Origin: Bog-756 sp963806455
Lineage (GTDB): Bacteria; Actinomycetota; Acidimicrobiia; Acidimicrobiales; RAAP-2
Reading direction: 5' to 3'
DNA length: 64,000 nt
Assembly (NCBI GenBank): GCA_963806455.1
Contig: CAWDXZ010000004.1
Coordinates: 186,001-250,000, forward strand
Position numbers and translations under genes: made by a program. Positions 36,448-45,610 of the stretch are shown here, one piece after another. Positions within the stretch are counted from its first letter, which is position 1, and every line of letters begins with the position of its first letter. The notes below the pieces were generated by a model. The model saw only the letters and a program-made list of their open reading frames with translations. It was not told where the DNA came from and searched no databases.

Positions 36448-36941
36448 GGCCACCGGTCAGCCCGGCCAACTGGGCCTGGCACAAGCAGCCACTGGCATCG
36501 CCGGGGGAGGCGGTGGTGTTCGACGTCGACGGCGTGCTGTCGGACGCGGCTGTCCGCCAGCACTACATCGAGCGCGGCCGGCGCGACTGGGACCGGTTCT
36601 TCGACGCCTGCGGCGACGACCCGGTCATCGAAGAGGTGGCGAGGGTCCTCGAACTGCTCGACGCGCGGCTGCAGGTCGTCCTGCTCACCGGACGGCCCAT
36701 GCGGGTCCAGCCCCAGACCCTGGCCTGGCTGGAGCGGTACGGGCTCCGCTGGGACCTGCTGGTGATGAGGTCCCGGGGCGACTACTCGCAGGTGACCTGG
36801 TTCAAGCGGGACAGCGTGGAGGAGCTGCGCGCCTATGGATTCGAGCTCCGGCTGGCCTTCGAGGACGACCCCCACAACTTCGCCATGTTCCATGCCGAGG
36901 GGATCCCCTGCGTGTACATCCACTCCGGCTACTACGAGTAG
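36444..36941 (+). CDS. Small HAD-like hydrolase
   Basis: A 165-residue protein with the HAD nucleophile motif VVFDVDGVLSD near residue 25, motif II VVLLTGRPMR, and an acidic motif AFEDDPHN near the end. The length fits a cap-less HAD phosphatase. The GTG at 36444 overlaps the acsA stop (GTGA), so it is translationally coupled to acsA; the longer open frame upstream is only acsA shadow. Substrate unknown. Confidence 0.8.
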   Translation: MRPPVSPANWAWHKQPLASPGEAVVFDVDGVLSDAAVRQHYIERGRRDWDRFFDACGDDPVIEEVARVLELLDARLQVVLLTGRPMRVQPQTLAWLERYGLRWDLLVMRSRGDYSQVTWFKRDSVEELRAYGFELRLAFEDDPHNFAMFHAEGIPCVYIHSGYYE

Positions 36942-37049
36942 CGCCAATGACGGGGTGCGCCGTCCCGTGCGCGCCGGAGTCGTCATCCAGCGCTACGAGC
37001 TCGTGCGCTCCCGGGTGCAATCAGCCGCATGACGGAGGAACCCCGCGGG

Positions 37050-38693
37050 TCAGGAGGAGCGGCGGCGCCCGGCGGTGAGCCACCCGGCCAGGAGGGCCGC
37101 CGCCGCCAGCCCGAGCACGGGGACGTCCCCGTAGCGCACGTAGACCGTCCAACCGGTGCGCCGGGCCAAGGTGGCGGGCACCACCTGGCGGGCGCCGAGC
37201 ACCGAGCGCCGGAGCAGCGTGCCGCGGTGGGTGATGGCCGCGCTGTAGCCGGTGGGGGCGGCCTGCAGCAGGTCGCGGCCCTGCTCGACGGCCTGCACCT
37301 CGGAAGCGGCGATCTCCTGCGTCGGGACCTGGGCACTGGCATAGGACGACGTGTTGGTCGGCACGATGAGCAGCTGGGCGCCGTGGCGCACGCCGGAACG
37401 GCCCCGATCGGCATAGAAGACCTCGTAGGAGACCAGGGTCCCGAGCGGGGCGGCCGGGGTGGCCAGCAAGCCGGATCCGGTGCCGGGGACGGCGTCGAGC
37501 GGCACGGCCGACAGGTCGGCCAGATGGGAGAAGAAGCCCCGGAGCGGCACGTACTCGCCGAAGGGGACCCGATGGACCTTCTCGTAGCGGTCGACCAGGG
37601 TGCCGTCGGGGCCGAAGGCCACCACCTCGTTGCGGAACGTGGTCCCCGAGACGGTCTCGGTCACGCCCACGACCAGAGAGGCGTGCAGCGTGCGGGCCAA
37701 CGCGGCGAGGTGACCCTCCTCCGGCGAGGCGGTGAGCGTGGTCTCCAGGGACACCACGTCCTCGGGCCACAGCACCAGCCGGGGGGGCACGCCGTGGTCC
37801 TCCTGTGGCACCAGCCGGGTGGCCGAGTACTGGGCGGCCAGTACCACCGCCGGGTCGATCTGCGACTGGCGGAACCCCCGGGCGCCGCCGCCCTGCACCG
37901 CCGCGGTGGTGAGGGTGCCGACCGCCCGTCCACCGTCGGGCGCGTGGTCGGCCGCGACCGACACCCCCACCACCAGGGCGGCGGCCACCGCGCCGGCCAG
38001 GGCGGTCCCGCCGAGGCCGGCCACCGCACCGCCGAGCACGCCGGCCCTGGCCCGGTGGCCGGAGCCGGATGGGGCGGCCCCGGTGGTGCTGGGGCGCTCG
38101 CCCAGGCCGGTCCGGGCGAAGGCCCGGGCCCGGGCGCCGTCCCGACCGGCCCGCACGAACGCCTCGCCCAACGTGCCCACAGCCACCCCGCCGAGGTAGA
38201 CGGCGGCGGTGAGTGCCAGCGGGCCGCCCAGCCTGGCCACCCCGAGCACCGGGCCCCCGGCTTGGCCCAGGAACACCCCTCCGATCGGCAGCCCGCCGAA
38301 GGGCCAGCCCATCCGGACCCATTCGGCCAGGGTCATCGACGCCGGGAAGGCCAGCGCCCGGGCCCCGATGGGCGCCGGCGGGACGGCCAGGGCCGCCAGG
38401 GCCACGAACCCGGCTTCGACGGCCATCAGGACCAGCGCACCGGGGACGGTGAAGGCCCGGGCCCACATGAGGCCGGGCACGTAACAGCCGAGCCCGGCCA
38501 GCCACCCGGCCCACAGTCGAGTACGCCACCGCAGCCCCCCGAGACGCCAAAACAGCAGCCCGGCGGCGGGAAAGGCCAGCGCCCAGGCGCCCCAGGGCGG
38601 GAGGGAGAGCGCCAGACCCGCGCCCGAGGCCAGGGCCGGCACGGCCACGCGGCCCGGCCGGGGCCGGACGGTGGTGCGGCGGCGTTGGGTCAT
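37050..38693 (-). CDS. lnt: Apolipoprotein N-acyltransferase-like protein with Ser at the catalytic Cys position
   Basis: A 547-residue protein. The N-terminal half holds about seven helices including the typical opening ALSLPPWGAWALAFPAAGLLF and ASMTLAEWVRMGWPFGG; the C-terminal half is a nitrilase-fold domain. E311 (LVLWPED) and K372 (YEKVHRVPFGEYVP) match the catalytic Glu and Lys of Lnt with normal spacing. The third residue, expected to be Cys, is Ser422 (TLVSYEVFYAD; codon TCC on the minus strand). Lnt adds the third acyl chain to lipoproteins; whether this variant does is uncertain. Start ATG follows 86 bp after hemY. Confidence 0.85.
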   Translation of the reverse strand: MTQRRRTTVRPRPGRVAVPALASGAGLALSLPPWGAWALAFPAAGLLFWRLGGLRWRTRLWAGWLAGLGCYVPGLMWARAFTVPGALVLMAVEAGFVALAALAVPPAPIGARALAFPASMTLAEWVRMGWPFGGLPIGGVFLGQAGGPVLGVARLGGPLALTAAVYLGGVAVGTLGEAFVRAGRDGARARAFARTGLGERPSTTGAAPSGSGHRARAGVLGGAVAGLGGTALAGAVAAALVVGVSVAADHAPDGGRAVGTLTTAAVQGGGARGFRQSQIDPAVVLAAQYSATRLVPQEDHGVPPRLVLWPEDVVSLETTLTASPEEGHLAALARTLHASLVVGVTETVSGTTFRNEVVAFGPDGTLVDRYEKVHRVPFGEYVPLRGFFSHLADLSAVPLDAVPGTGSGLLATPAAPLGTLVSYEVFYADRGRSGVRHGAQLLIVPTNTSSYASAQVPTQEIAASEVQAVEQGRDLLQAAPTGYSAAITHRGTLLRRSVLGARQVVPATLARRTGWTVYVRYGDVPVLGLAAAALLAGWLTAGRRRSS

Positions 38694-38779
38694 CGACACC
38701 CTCGACGGTCGCCAGGACGGGCGGCCCGGGCTGTCGGCCAGCGCCGGCCGGTCCGAGGTCGACGGCGGCGACCCGGACG

Positions 38780-40297
38780 TCACGCCGGGCCGCCCTCGCC
38801 CGCCGGGGGCCGGACCCCCTCCGGTCGGGAGGCGAGGAACCCGAGCACTCGGCGGCCCGCATCCCGGCCCCCGCCGATACAGGCCGGGATGCCCACCCCC
38901 CGGTAGGCGGCACCGGCCACCGCCACCCCTCCGAGCGCCGCCACCTCCTGCTCGACCCGCCCCACCCGCAACAGGTGGCCCACCCGGTACTGGGGGAAGG
39001 ACCCGTCCCAGCGGGTGACCATCGACTCGACGGGCGGGTCGCGCACCTCGAGCAGACGGGCCAGATCGTCCAGGATCGTGCGGAGGAGCTGGTCGTCGTC
39101 GAGGTCCCGGTGGCGGGCGTCCCCGAACCTCCCGACCGACACCCGGACGAGCTCGTCGTCCTCCCGTGCCAGGTGGGGCCATTTGCGTCCGAGGTAGGTG
39201 ACCGCCGTGACGAGGGGCGAGACCCCGTCCACGGTGGCGGTCCTCGGCACCAGGAGGCCCGTGCCGTGGAGGGGGGAGCGGATGGCACCCGGAGGGAGGG
39301 ACAGTGTGAGGACGGCCACCGAGGCGTACTCGATGGTGCTCAGGAGCCCGGCCGCCTCCGGGGCGTGGGCGGCGAGCAGCACGGCCGCCTCGCCGGCGGG
39401 CACGGCCAGCACCACGCCGTCGACGGCCAGGGAGTGGACCGGGTGGGTACCGAGGTCGAGCAGCCAGCGCCCCGACCCGCTGCCGGCCTCTCGCCTGATG
39501 GCCTCGACCGGCACCCCGGTCCGGCAGGTCACGCCGCGTCGTCCCAGCTCGCCTGCCAACCGGTCGGCCAGGCCGGCGGTGCCGGTCGGCAGCGACCAGA
39601 AGACGGGCGAGCCCCCGGCCGGGGCGACGGCTCGGGTGCGCCCGGCCTGACCCAGCCGGCGCATGAGGCTGCCGGGTTGGAGGGAGGCGGCGAGGAGGAA
39701 GGGAAAGGTGGCCGCCGCGCTGAGGTCGTCCGCATTCCCGGCGTTGATCCCGCCGACCAGGGGGTCGACCAGCCGGTCGACCACCGGGCGCCCGAGGCGC
39801 GCCTCCACGATGGCACCGACCGCCCGGTCGCCGGCGATGCCGCCCGCCCCGAAGTGGGGCTGGACCAGGTCCCTCGCCACCCGGATGGCCTCGCCCGGGC
39901 TCACGATCCCCGAGCGCAGCAGCGGCCACCAGCGGGTGGGCACGCCGAGGTTGAGCCCCCGGGGCATGGGGCGGACACGGCCCCGGGCCCACACCGAGGC
40001 GCCGCTGGCGCCGACCGGGACGAGCTGCTCGGACAGGCCGAGCTCGGCGCAGAGCTCGGTGGCCTCGGGTCGCCTGGCCAGGAAGGCGTCGGCGGCCAGG
40101 TCGACCTGGCGACCGGCGAACCGGGCCGACCGGAGGGAACCGCCCAGACGATCGCCGGATTCGAGGAGGTGGACCTCGGGGCCCACCTTGCCCCCCACCT
40201 CGCCGGCCACCTCGCCGCCACCGGTCAGCTCCCAGGCGGCGGCCAGTCCGGCGATGCCGCCACCCACCACCGCCACGACGGGCCGTCGTGGTGTCAC
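38780..40297 (-). CDS. hemY: Protoporphyrinogen/coproporphyrinogen III oxidase
   Basis: A 505-residue FAD-dependent oxidase of late haem synthesis. VAVVGGGIAGLAAAWEL is the FAD Rossmann motif, and GDRLGGSLRS, DAFLARRPEATEL and the C-terminal YRGVGIPACIGGG are family segments. In actinomycetes this enzyme usually oxidises coproporphyrinogen III (CgoX) in the coproporphyrin-dependent route. The start overlaps the hemH stop by four bases (ATGA), forming a hemE-hemH-hemY operon. Confidence 0.9.
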   Translation of the reverse strand: MTPRRPVVAVVGGGIAGLAAAWELTGGGEVAGEVGGKVGPEVHLLESGDRLGGSLRSARFAGRQVDLAADAFLARRPEATELCAELGLSEQLVPVGASGASVWARGRVRPMPRGLNLGVPTRWWPLLRSGIVSPGEAIRVARDLVQPHFGAGGIAGDRAVGAIVEARLGRPVVDRLVDPLVGGINAGNADDLSAAATFPFLLAASLQPGSLMRRLGQAGRTRAVAPAGGSPVFWSLPTGTAGLADRLAGELGRRGVTCRTGVPVEAIRREAGSGSGRWLLDLGTHPVHSLAVDGVVLAVPAGEAAVLLAAHAPEAAGLLSTIEYASVAVLTLSLPPGAIRSPLHGTGLLVPRTATVDGVSPLVTAVTYLGRKWPHLAREDDELVRVSVGRFGDARHRDLDDDQLLRTILDDLARLLEVRDPPVESMVTRWDGSFPQYRVGHLLRVGRVEQEVAALGGVAVAGAAYRGVGIPACIGGGRDAGRRVLGFLASRPEGVRPPAGEGGPA

Positions 40298-41295
40298 GCC
40301 GGTGTGGAGCTGGCCGCCGACGGACGGGGCGGCGGGGCGCCCTCGCGGGAGCCGGCGGCGTCGCGTACCACCCCGGCGAGGATGGCGAGGAACCGGGGGT
40401 CATCGTTGAGGGAGGCAGTCCGGGCGAAGGCCACGCCGGCCCGGCGGGCCACGCCGGCCGCCTCGATGTCGAGGTCGTAGAGGACCTCGAGGTGATCGGA
40501 GACGAAGCCGACCGGGCACACCACCACCGACGTGGCGCCGTCCTCGGCCACTCGGCCGATCTCGGTCAGGAGGTCGGGCCCGAGCCAGGGGCCCGGGGTG
40601 CGGCCCGCGCTCTGCCAGGCCACTCCCCAGGTCAGCCCGGGCACCCCGTCCAGCCCGAGGAGGGCGGCGATGTCCGCGGCCGACTCCCCGACCTGGACGG
40701 GGTAGGGATCGGTGTCGCCCAGGGCCCGCCGGGGCAGGCTGTGGGCGGTGAAGAAGACCGCCGTGCGGGGACGCGCCTCGGGTGGGAGGGCGGTCATGGC
40801 GCCCGCCGTTCGCTCGGCCAGCAGGGCGGCGAGGCCCCGGGCCCGGTGCCACGACGGCACGGGGACCAAGGCCAGCGGGGGGGAGGCCCCGGCGGCGGCC
40901 GCCGTGGCCCGTCGCACGTACTCGCCCGATCCCAGCGAGGACTCGTGGGGCGTGAGCACGAGCCCGATGACGCGGCCCACCCCTTCGGCGCCGAGTGCCG
41001 CCATCCCCGCCTCGATGCTCGGGTCCGCGAATTTGGCCCCGTAGCGGACGAGGAAGCAGCCCGGTGCGGCGTCCTCGATGGCGGCGGCGAGCCCCGCCAC
41101 CTGGGCCGCCGTCCGCTCGGTCAGGGGCGAGGTCCCTCCGATGGCCCGGTAGCGGGCGGTGAGCTCATCGAGGAGAGCCGGCTCGGGGGGGCGACCGCGG
41201 CGGATGGCGGTGTAGAAACGCTCGATCCCCTCGGGCGTGGCCGGGGTGCCGTGCGCCATCACCAGGACCCCGGTCGGCCGGGTCGCACCGGTCAT
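40294..41295 (-). CDS. hemH: Ferrochelatase (probably coproporphyrin type)
   Basis: A 333-residue enzyme that inserts Fe2+ into the porphyrin. VLVMAHGTP opens the fold, FTAHSLPRRAL carries the metal-binding His, and VCPVGFVSDHLEVLYDLDIEA carries the catalytic Glu. The ATG at 41295 overlaps the hemE stop (ATGA). Gram-positive actinobacterial members act on coproporphyrin III (CpfC). The Cys of a [2Fe-2S] cluster found in some actinobacterial enzymes are not obvious at its C-terminus. Confidence 0.93.
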   Translation of the reverse strand: MTGATRPTGVLVMAHGTPATPEGIERFYTAIRRGRPPEPALLDELTARYRAIGGTSPLTERTAAQVAGLAAAIEDAAPGCFLVRYGAKFADPSIEAGMAALGAEGVGRVIGLVLTPHESSLGSGEYVRRATAAAAGASPPLALVPVPSWHRARGLAALLAERTAGAMTALPPEARPRTAVFFTAHSLPRRALGDTDPYPVQVGESAADIAALLGLDGVPGLTWGVAWQSAGRTPGPWLGPDLLTEIGRVAEDGATSVVVCPVGFVSDHLEVLYDLDIEAAGVARRAGVAFARTASLNDDPRFLAILAGVVRDAAGSREGAPPPRPSAASSTPA

Positions 41296-42365
41296 GGGCG
41301 GGTCCCGACTCCCGACCGGCCCTCGGCGTGCACCAGCTCGACGATCCGCTCGAGGACCGCCGGGTCGGTCTCGGGCAGGACACCGTGCCCCAGGTTGAAG
41401 ATGTGGCCCGGGTCCGTCCCGGCCCGGGCCAGGACGTCCCGGGCCTCGGCTTCGGCCACCGCCCGACCGGCCACGCAGGCGGCGGGGTCGAGGTTGCCCT
41501 GCACGGCCAGGTGCGCCCCGACCCGCTGCCGGGCCTGGTCCAGCGGGACCCGCCAGTCGATGCCGACCACGGAGCACCCCGAACGGGCCATGGCCGCCAG
41601 CAGCTCACCGGTCCCCACCCCGAAGAGGATGGTGGGCACGCCGGGGTGGGACTCGGCCAGCTGGGAGAAGAGCCGTTGCGTGGTCGGCAGCACCAGCTGC
41701 TCGTAGTGGGGCGGCGCCAGAATTCCGGCCCAGCTGTCGAAGAGCTGCACCGCCGAGGCCCCGGCGTCGAGCTGGGACCGGAGGGAGGCCAGGGCCAGGT
41801 CGCCGAGCCGATCCATGAGCTCCCGCCAGATGGCGGGCTCGCCGTGCATCAGCGACTTCACCTTGGTGAAGCTGCGGGAGGGCCCGCCCTCGACCAGATA
41901 GCTGGCCACGGTGAAGGGGGCCCCGGCGAAGCCGATGAGCGGCACGTCGAGCTGCTCGGCCAGCATCCCGACGGCCTCGATCACGTGGGGGGTGTCGGCC
42001 GCCGGGTCGAGTGGCCGGAGGCGTTGCAGGTCATCCTTGCTCCGGAAGGGCTCGGCCACCACGGGGCCGGTACCGGGGGCCACGTCCACGCCGAACCCGA
42101 TGGCGGCCACCGGGACGACGATGTCGGAGAAGAGGATGGCGGCGTCGGTTCCGTACCGGTCGACCGGTTGGCGGGTCAGCTCCGCCACCAGCTCGGGACG
42201 GGCGATGGCGTCGAGGATGCTGCCCGGCCCCCGGGCGGCCCGGTACTCGGGCAGCGAGCGGCCGGCCTGGCGCATGAACCAGACCGGCACCCGGTCGACC
42301 GCCTGACGCCGGCAGGCCGCCAGGAAGGGTGACTGGTCGAAGCGGCCGGCATGAGGTGTGGCCAC
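41292..42365 (-). CDS. hemE: Uroporphyrinogen decarboxylase
   Basis: A 357-residue cytosolic enzyme that converts uroporphyrinogen III to coproporphyrinogen III. VPVWFMRQAGRSLPEYR is the N-terminal signature, ILFSDIVVPVAAIGFGV holds the catalytic Asp, and GFAGAPFTVASYLVEGG is the second signature. First gene of the hemEHY group; divergent from the HelD-type helicase gene with a 228-bp gap. Confidence 0.95.
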   Translation of the reverse strand: MATPHAGRFDQSPFLAACRRQAVDRVPVWFMRQAGRSLPEYRAARGPGSILDAIARPELVAELTRQPVDRYGTDAAILFSDIVVPVAAIGFGVDVAPGTGPVVAEPFRSKDDLQRLRPLDPAADTPHVIEAVGMLAEQLDVPLIGFAGAPFTVASYLVEGGPSRSFTKVKSLMHGEPAIWRELMDRLGDLALASLRSQLDAGASAVQLFDSWAGILAPPHYEQLVLPTTQRLFSQLAESHPGVPTILFGVGTGELLAAMARSGCSVVGIDWRVPLDQARQRVGAHLAVQGNLDPAACVAGRAVAEAEARDVLARAGTDPGHIFNLGHGVLPETDPAVLERIVELVHAEGRSGVGTRP

Positions 42366-42593
42366 GGCCTAGGACCCGGCCCACCCCGGTCGGGCGGGGG
42401 AGCGACCGGCCACACCCCTGGCCATCGGCGTTCGAACGGGCACGGCCATGGCCAGAGTCTAGGGCCCGGCGGTCGAGGCCCCGGGGCGGTCGGCCCCGGC
42501 CGTCCGAGCCTCTCCTCCGATCGCGCCCGCCGACCCGGGCGCATACAATCGAGGGTTCCCCTGGGCCGGACGGGCAGGCAGATCGGAGGTTGG
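42366..42593. promoter_or_regulatory. Divergent control region between hemE and the HelD-type gene
   Basis: A 228-bp gap. TACAAT at 42544-42549 is a good -10 match for the plus-strand helicase gene, with GGAGG at 42585-42589 as its ribosome binding site. No clear -35 element is seen. No gene is visible inside. Confidence 0.4.
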
Positions 42594-44867
42594 GTGGATC
42601 CCGAGCAGCAGGTCGAGCAGGACTTCGTGGACACGGCCTATGCACGGCTCGACGCCATGCGGAGCGACGCCAACGCCATGCTCGAAGGGGTGCTCGACCT
42701 CGGCCGGGGGGGTACTTTCCAGTCCCGAACCGAACGCGACGTGATCGTGCGGACCAGCCTGGCCCGGCTCGAGCAGCTCGACATCGGCGACCAGGCCCTC
42801 ACCTTCGGCCGGATCGACCGGTGGCGCGACGGGGAGCAGCCCACCCACCACAACGGCTCGGTTGTGTCCGACCCGGCTGTCGAGACCTTCCACATCGGCC
42901 GGTTGGCCATCCACAGCGCCGACCAGGACCCCTTGGTCGTCGACTGGAGGGCGCCGATCGCCGAGCCCTTCTACCGGGCCACCGGCCGCGACCCCCAAGG
43001 GCTGGTCCTCCGCCGCCACCTGGCCCTCGAGGGGCGCCGGGTGACGGGCATCGAGGACGAGCGTTTCGGGGGACCGATCGAGGACGGGCCCCGGCCGGCG
43101 GGCGCCGTCGACGGCGACGGGGAGCTCATCGTCGGCGACCTTCCCATCGGCGGTCCCGCCGCCCTGCTCGCTGCCCTCGGCCGGGCCCGGTCGGGACAGA
43201 TGACCGACATCGTCTCCACCATCCAGAAGGAACAGGACGAGATCATCCGTGCCCCGCTCGGCGGGGTGCTGGTCGTGCAGGGCGGCCCGGGCACCGGAAA
43301 GACGGCGGTGGCCCTGCACCGGGCCGCCTACCTGCTCTACACCCATCGGTTCCCCCTCGAGCGCCAGGGCGTGCTGGTGGTCGGGCCCAACCCGCTCTTC
43401 CTCCGCTACATCGACCAGGTCCTCCCCTCCCTCGGGGAGACCGGCGCCGCCCTGTCGACCCTGGCGGGGCTCGTCCCCGAGATCCGGGTGCAGGAGAACG
43501 GGCCGGTGGAGGTGGCCCGCCTGAAGGGCGACCCCCGTATGGCCAGGGTCGTGGCCCGTGCCGTGCGGACCCGCCAGCGGGGCCTGGCCGCCGACGTGGC
43601 CATCCCCTACGGCGCCCTCATCCTGCACCTGTCCGCCGAGGAGAGCGCCCGCATCGTCGACACCGTGCGACGGCGCCCGGGGTCCCACAACGCCCGCCGC
43701 CGCCTCGTCGAGCAGAGCGCCGCCCAGCTCCTGGCCGAACGGGCCCGACAGACCCAGCAGCGGCTGGGCGTCGGCAGCCCCGGTTCGGTGACCGCCTTCC
43801 CCGGGTACGAGGATCCGTCCGAGCTCGACGAGGACGAGTTCGACTTCGAGGATTTCTCCCGCAAGGTGCGCCGGGTCCCGGAGCTGGCCGAGGCCCTCGA
43901 CCGGATGTGGCCGCGGCTGTCCCCCCACGAGCTGCTGCACGACCTGTTCGGGGCCCGGCCCCTGATCGCCGCGGCCGGGCGCGGCACGCTCTCCGCCGAG
44001 GAGCAGGCCCTCCTCTACCGCCCGCGGTCGGCGTCGTTCGAGGAAGTGGCCTGGTCGCCGGCGGACGCCGCCCTGGTCGACGAGGCCCGCCACCTGCTCG
44101 GTCCCCGCAACGGCGGTGCCGACGACGGCGTGCGCCGGTACGGCCACATCGTGGTGGACGAAGTGCAGGACCTGTCTCCCATGCAGCTGCGCATGCTCGC
44201 CCGGCGGTCGCTGTCCGGCTCGATGACCGTGGTGGGCGACATCGCCCAGGCCACCGCCCCGTGGGCCCCGAGCTCGTGGTCGGACATCACCGAGCACCTG
44301 CCGCGCCGCCGACCGGTCCGCACCGTCGAGCTGTCCGTGAGCTACCGGACGCCCGCCGAGGTGCTGGCCGTGGCCGGCCGGGTCCTGGCCGTGGCCGCTC
44401 CGGAGCTCGCCCCGCCGCGCCCGGTCCGGCGCACCGGCGTCGAGCCGCGCATGATCGCCGTCCGCGGCGCCGACGGGGCCCGGGCCGGTGCCACCGTCGA
44501 GGACCTGTCCCGGACGGTGGCCGAGGTGGCGGCCGAGGAGGTGGCCCTGGTCGAGGCGGGCCGGGTGGCCGTCCTCGCCCCCGAGTCGCTGCTCCCCGCC
44601 CTCTCCGAGGCGCTGGTGGCGGCCGGGTTGCCGGCGGTGGACGCTCGTGACCTGCGCAAGGGCGGGCTGTCCGAGCCGCTCGTCCTCCTCGCCGCCGACG
44701 CCGCTAACGGCCTCGAGTTCGATTCGGTGGTGGTGGTCGAGCCGGGCCTCGTCGCCGGGGAGACGGCCCGGGGCCTCCGCACCCTGTACGTGGCGCTCAC
44801 CCGGCCGACCCAACGCCTGAGCGTCGTCCACCTCGCCCCCCCGCCCGCCGCGCTGGCCGGCGACTGA
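42594..44867 (+). CDS. HelD-type UvrD/Rep-family helicase
   Basis: A 757-residue superfamily-1 helicase-like ATPase. Walker A VVQGGPGTGKTAVALHRAAYLL lies near residue 225, Walker B-like HIVVDEVQDLSPMQLRML near 520, and the last motif VALTRPTQRLSVVH near the end. The N-terminal DPEQQVEQDFVDTAYARLD coiled coil and DWRAPIAEPFYRAT match HelD proteins, which free stalled RNA polymerase from DNA; some actinobacterial forms (HelR) also protect against rifamycins. The GTG is supported by GGAGG five bases upstream. It runs towards the ctaE-qcr operon. Confidence 0.88.
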   Translation: MDPEQQVEQDFVDTAYARLDAMRSDANAMLEGVLDLGRGGTFQSRTERDVIVRTSLARLEQLDIGDQALTFGRIDRWRDGEQPTHHNGSVVSDPAVETFHIGRLAIHSADQDPLVVDWRAPIAEPFYRATGRDPQGLVLRRHLALEGRRVTGIEDERFGGPIEDGPRPAGAVDGDGELIVGDLPIGGPAALLAALGRARSGQMTDIVSTIQKEQDEIIRAPLGGVLVVQGGPGTGKTAVALHRAAYLLYTHRFPLERQGVLVVGPNPLFLRYIDQVLPSLGETGAALSTLAGLVPEIRVQENGPVEVARLKGDPRMARVVARAVRTRQRGLAADVAIPYGALILHLSAEESARIVDTVRRRPGSHNARRRLVEQSAAQLLAERARQTQQRLGVGSPGSVTAFPGYEDPSELDEDEFDFEDFSRKVRRVPELAEALDRMWPRLSPHELLHDLFGARPLIAAAGRGTLSAEEQALLYRPRSASFEEVAWSPADAALVDEARHLLGPRNGGADDGVRRYGHIVVDEVQDLSPMQLRMLARRSLSGSMTVVGDIAQATAPWAPSSWSDITEHLPRRRPVRTVELSVSYRTPAEVLAVAGRVLAVAAPELAPPRPVRRTGVEPRMIAVRGADGARAGATVEDLSRTVAEVAAEEVALVEAGRVAVLAPESLLPALSEALVAAGLPAVDARDLRKGGLSEPLVLLAADAANGLEFDSVVVVEPGLVAGETARGLRTLYVALTRPTQRLSVVHLAPPPAALAGD

Positions 44868-44984
44868 GCCTCCCCCCACCGGGCCCCGTCCAGGCGTCGG
44901 CCCCAGCTCGGACGGCTCCGGGGACGGCGTGGTGGTGCCCCCGTCGGCCGCTCCCGATGAGTTGGCCCCCCGAGGACCCCATCG

Positions 44985-44995
44985 ACTAAAAATAC
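44985..44995 (+). promoter_or_regulatory. AT-rich box before ctaE, possible -10 element
   Basis: The run actaaaaatac is strikingly AT-rich in this GC-rich DNA and ends only a few bases before the ctaE GTG at 44999. No Shine-Dalgarno sequence precedes the GTG. This arrangement suits a -10 box giving a leaderless or near-leaderless transcript. Inferred from composition and position. Confidence 0.35.
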
Positions 44996-44998
44996 GGC

Positions 44999-45610
44999 GT
45001 GACCCAGGCCATCGCCGCCGATCCGACGATCACCGCCAACCGGCGGCACCGCCCGGACCGGCCCTCCATGCTGGCGGTGGGGGTCATCATCTGGCTGGGC
45101 TCGGAGGTGATGTTCTTCAGCTCCCTGTTCGCCGCCTTCTTCACCATCCGGGCCCACGCCTCGGTCTGGCCGCCCACCGGGGCCCACCTCGACGTGGTCC
45201 GGGCGGGGATCTTCACCGCCGTCCTGGTGTCGTCGAGCTTCACCATGCAGAAGGCCGTCTTCGATCAGGAGCGGGGGAACCGGCGGAGCGCCAAGATCTT
45301 CGTGGTGGCCACCCTGATCCTCGGCGCACTGTTCGTGGCCAACCAGTTCTTCGAATGGGTGGACCTCTCGCACAACCCGGCCACCAATCCCACGGTGACC
45401 TCGTACGGCTCGCTCTTCTACATCATGTCGGGGCTCCACGGCCTCCACGTGACCCTGGGTCTGGTGGCCATGATCTTCCTGCTGGGCCGGCTCAAGGGCC
45501 CGAAGGGGGACCCGGGGGAGACGGCGGTCTTCCAAGGGGTGAGCTACTACTGGCACTTCGTGGACGTGGTCTGGATCGGGCTCTACGCGTGCCTCTTCCT
45601 TCTCAAATAG
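44999..45610 (+). CDS. ctaE: Cytochrome c oxidase subunit III
   Basis: A 203-residue, five-helix subunit III of the aa3-type oxidase. Seen: VGVIIWLGSEVMFFSSLFAAFFTIR (conserved Glu), SGLHGLHVTLGLVAMIFLL and YYWHFVDVVWIGLYACLFLL. As in other actinomycetes it is encoded with qcrCAB rather than with subunits I and II. The GTG start has no clear ribosome binding site. Its TAG lies inside the first copy of a 21-bp tandem duplication and is followed at once by a mini-ORF. Confidence 0.94.
   Translation: MTQAIAADPTITANRRHRPDRPSMLAVGVIIWLGSEVMFFSSLFAAFFTIRAHASVWPPTGAHLDVVRAGIFTAVLVSSSFTMQKAVFDQERGNRRSAKIFVVATLILGALFVANQFFEWVDLSHNPATNPTVTSYGSLFYIMSGLHGLHVTLGLVAMIFLLGRLKGPKGDPGETAVFQGVSYYWHFVDVVWIGLYACLFLLK

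Noticed and set aside
37050..40403. A 1117-codon minus-strand frame joining Lnt with sequence over hemY.
   Set aside because: The upstream half is out-of-frame hemY; Lnt starts at the ATG at 38693.
42428..42440. GTTCGAAC, another tRNA T-loop-like string upstream of the HelD-type gene.
   Set aside because: No flanking complementary arms of tRNA spacing.
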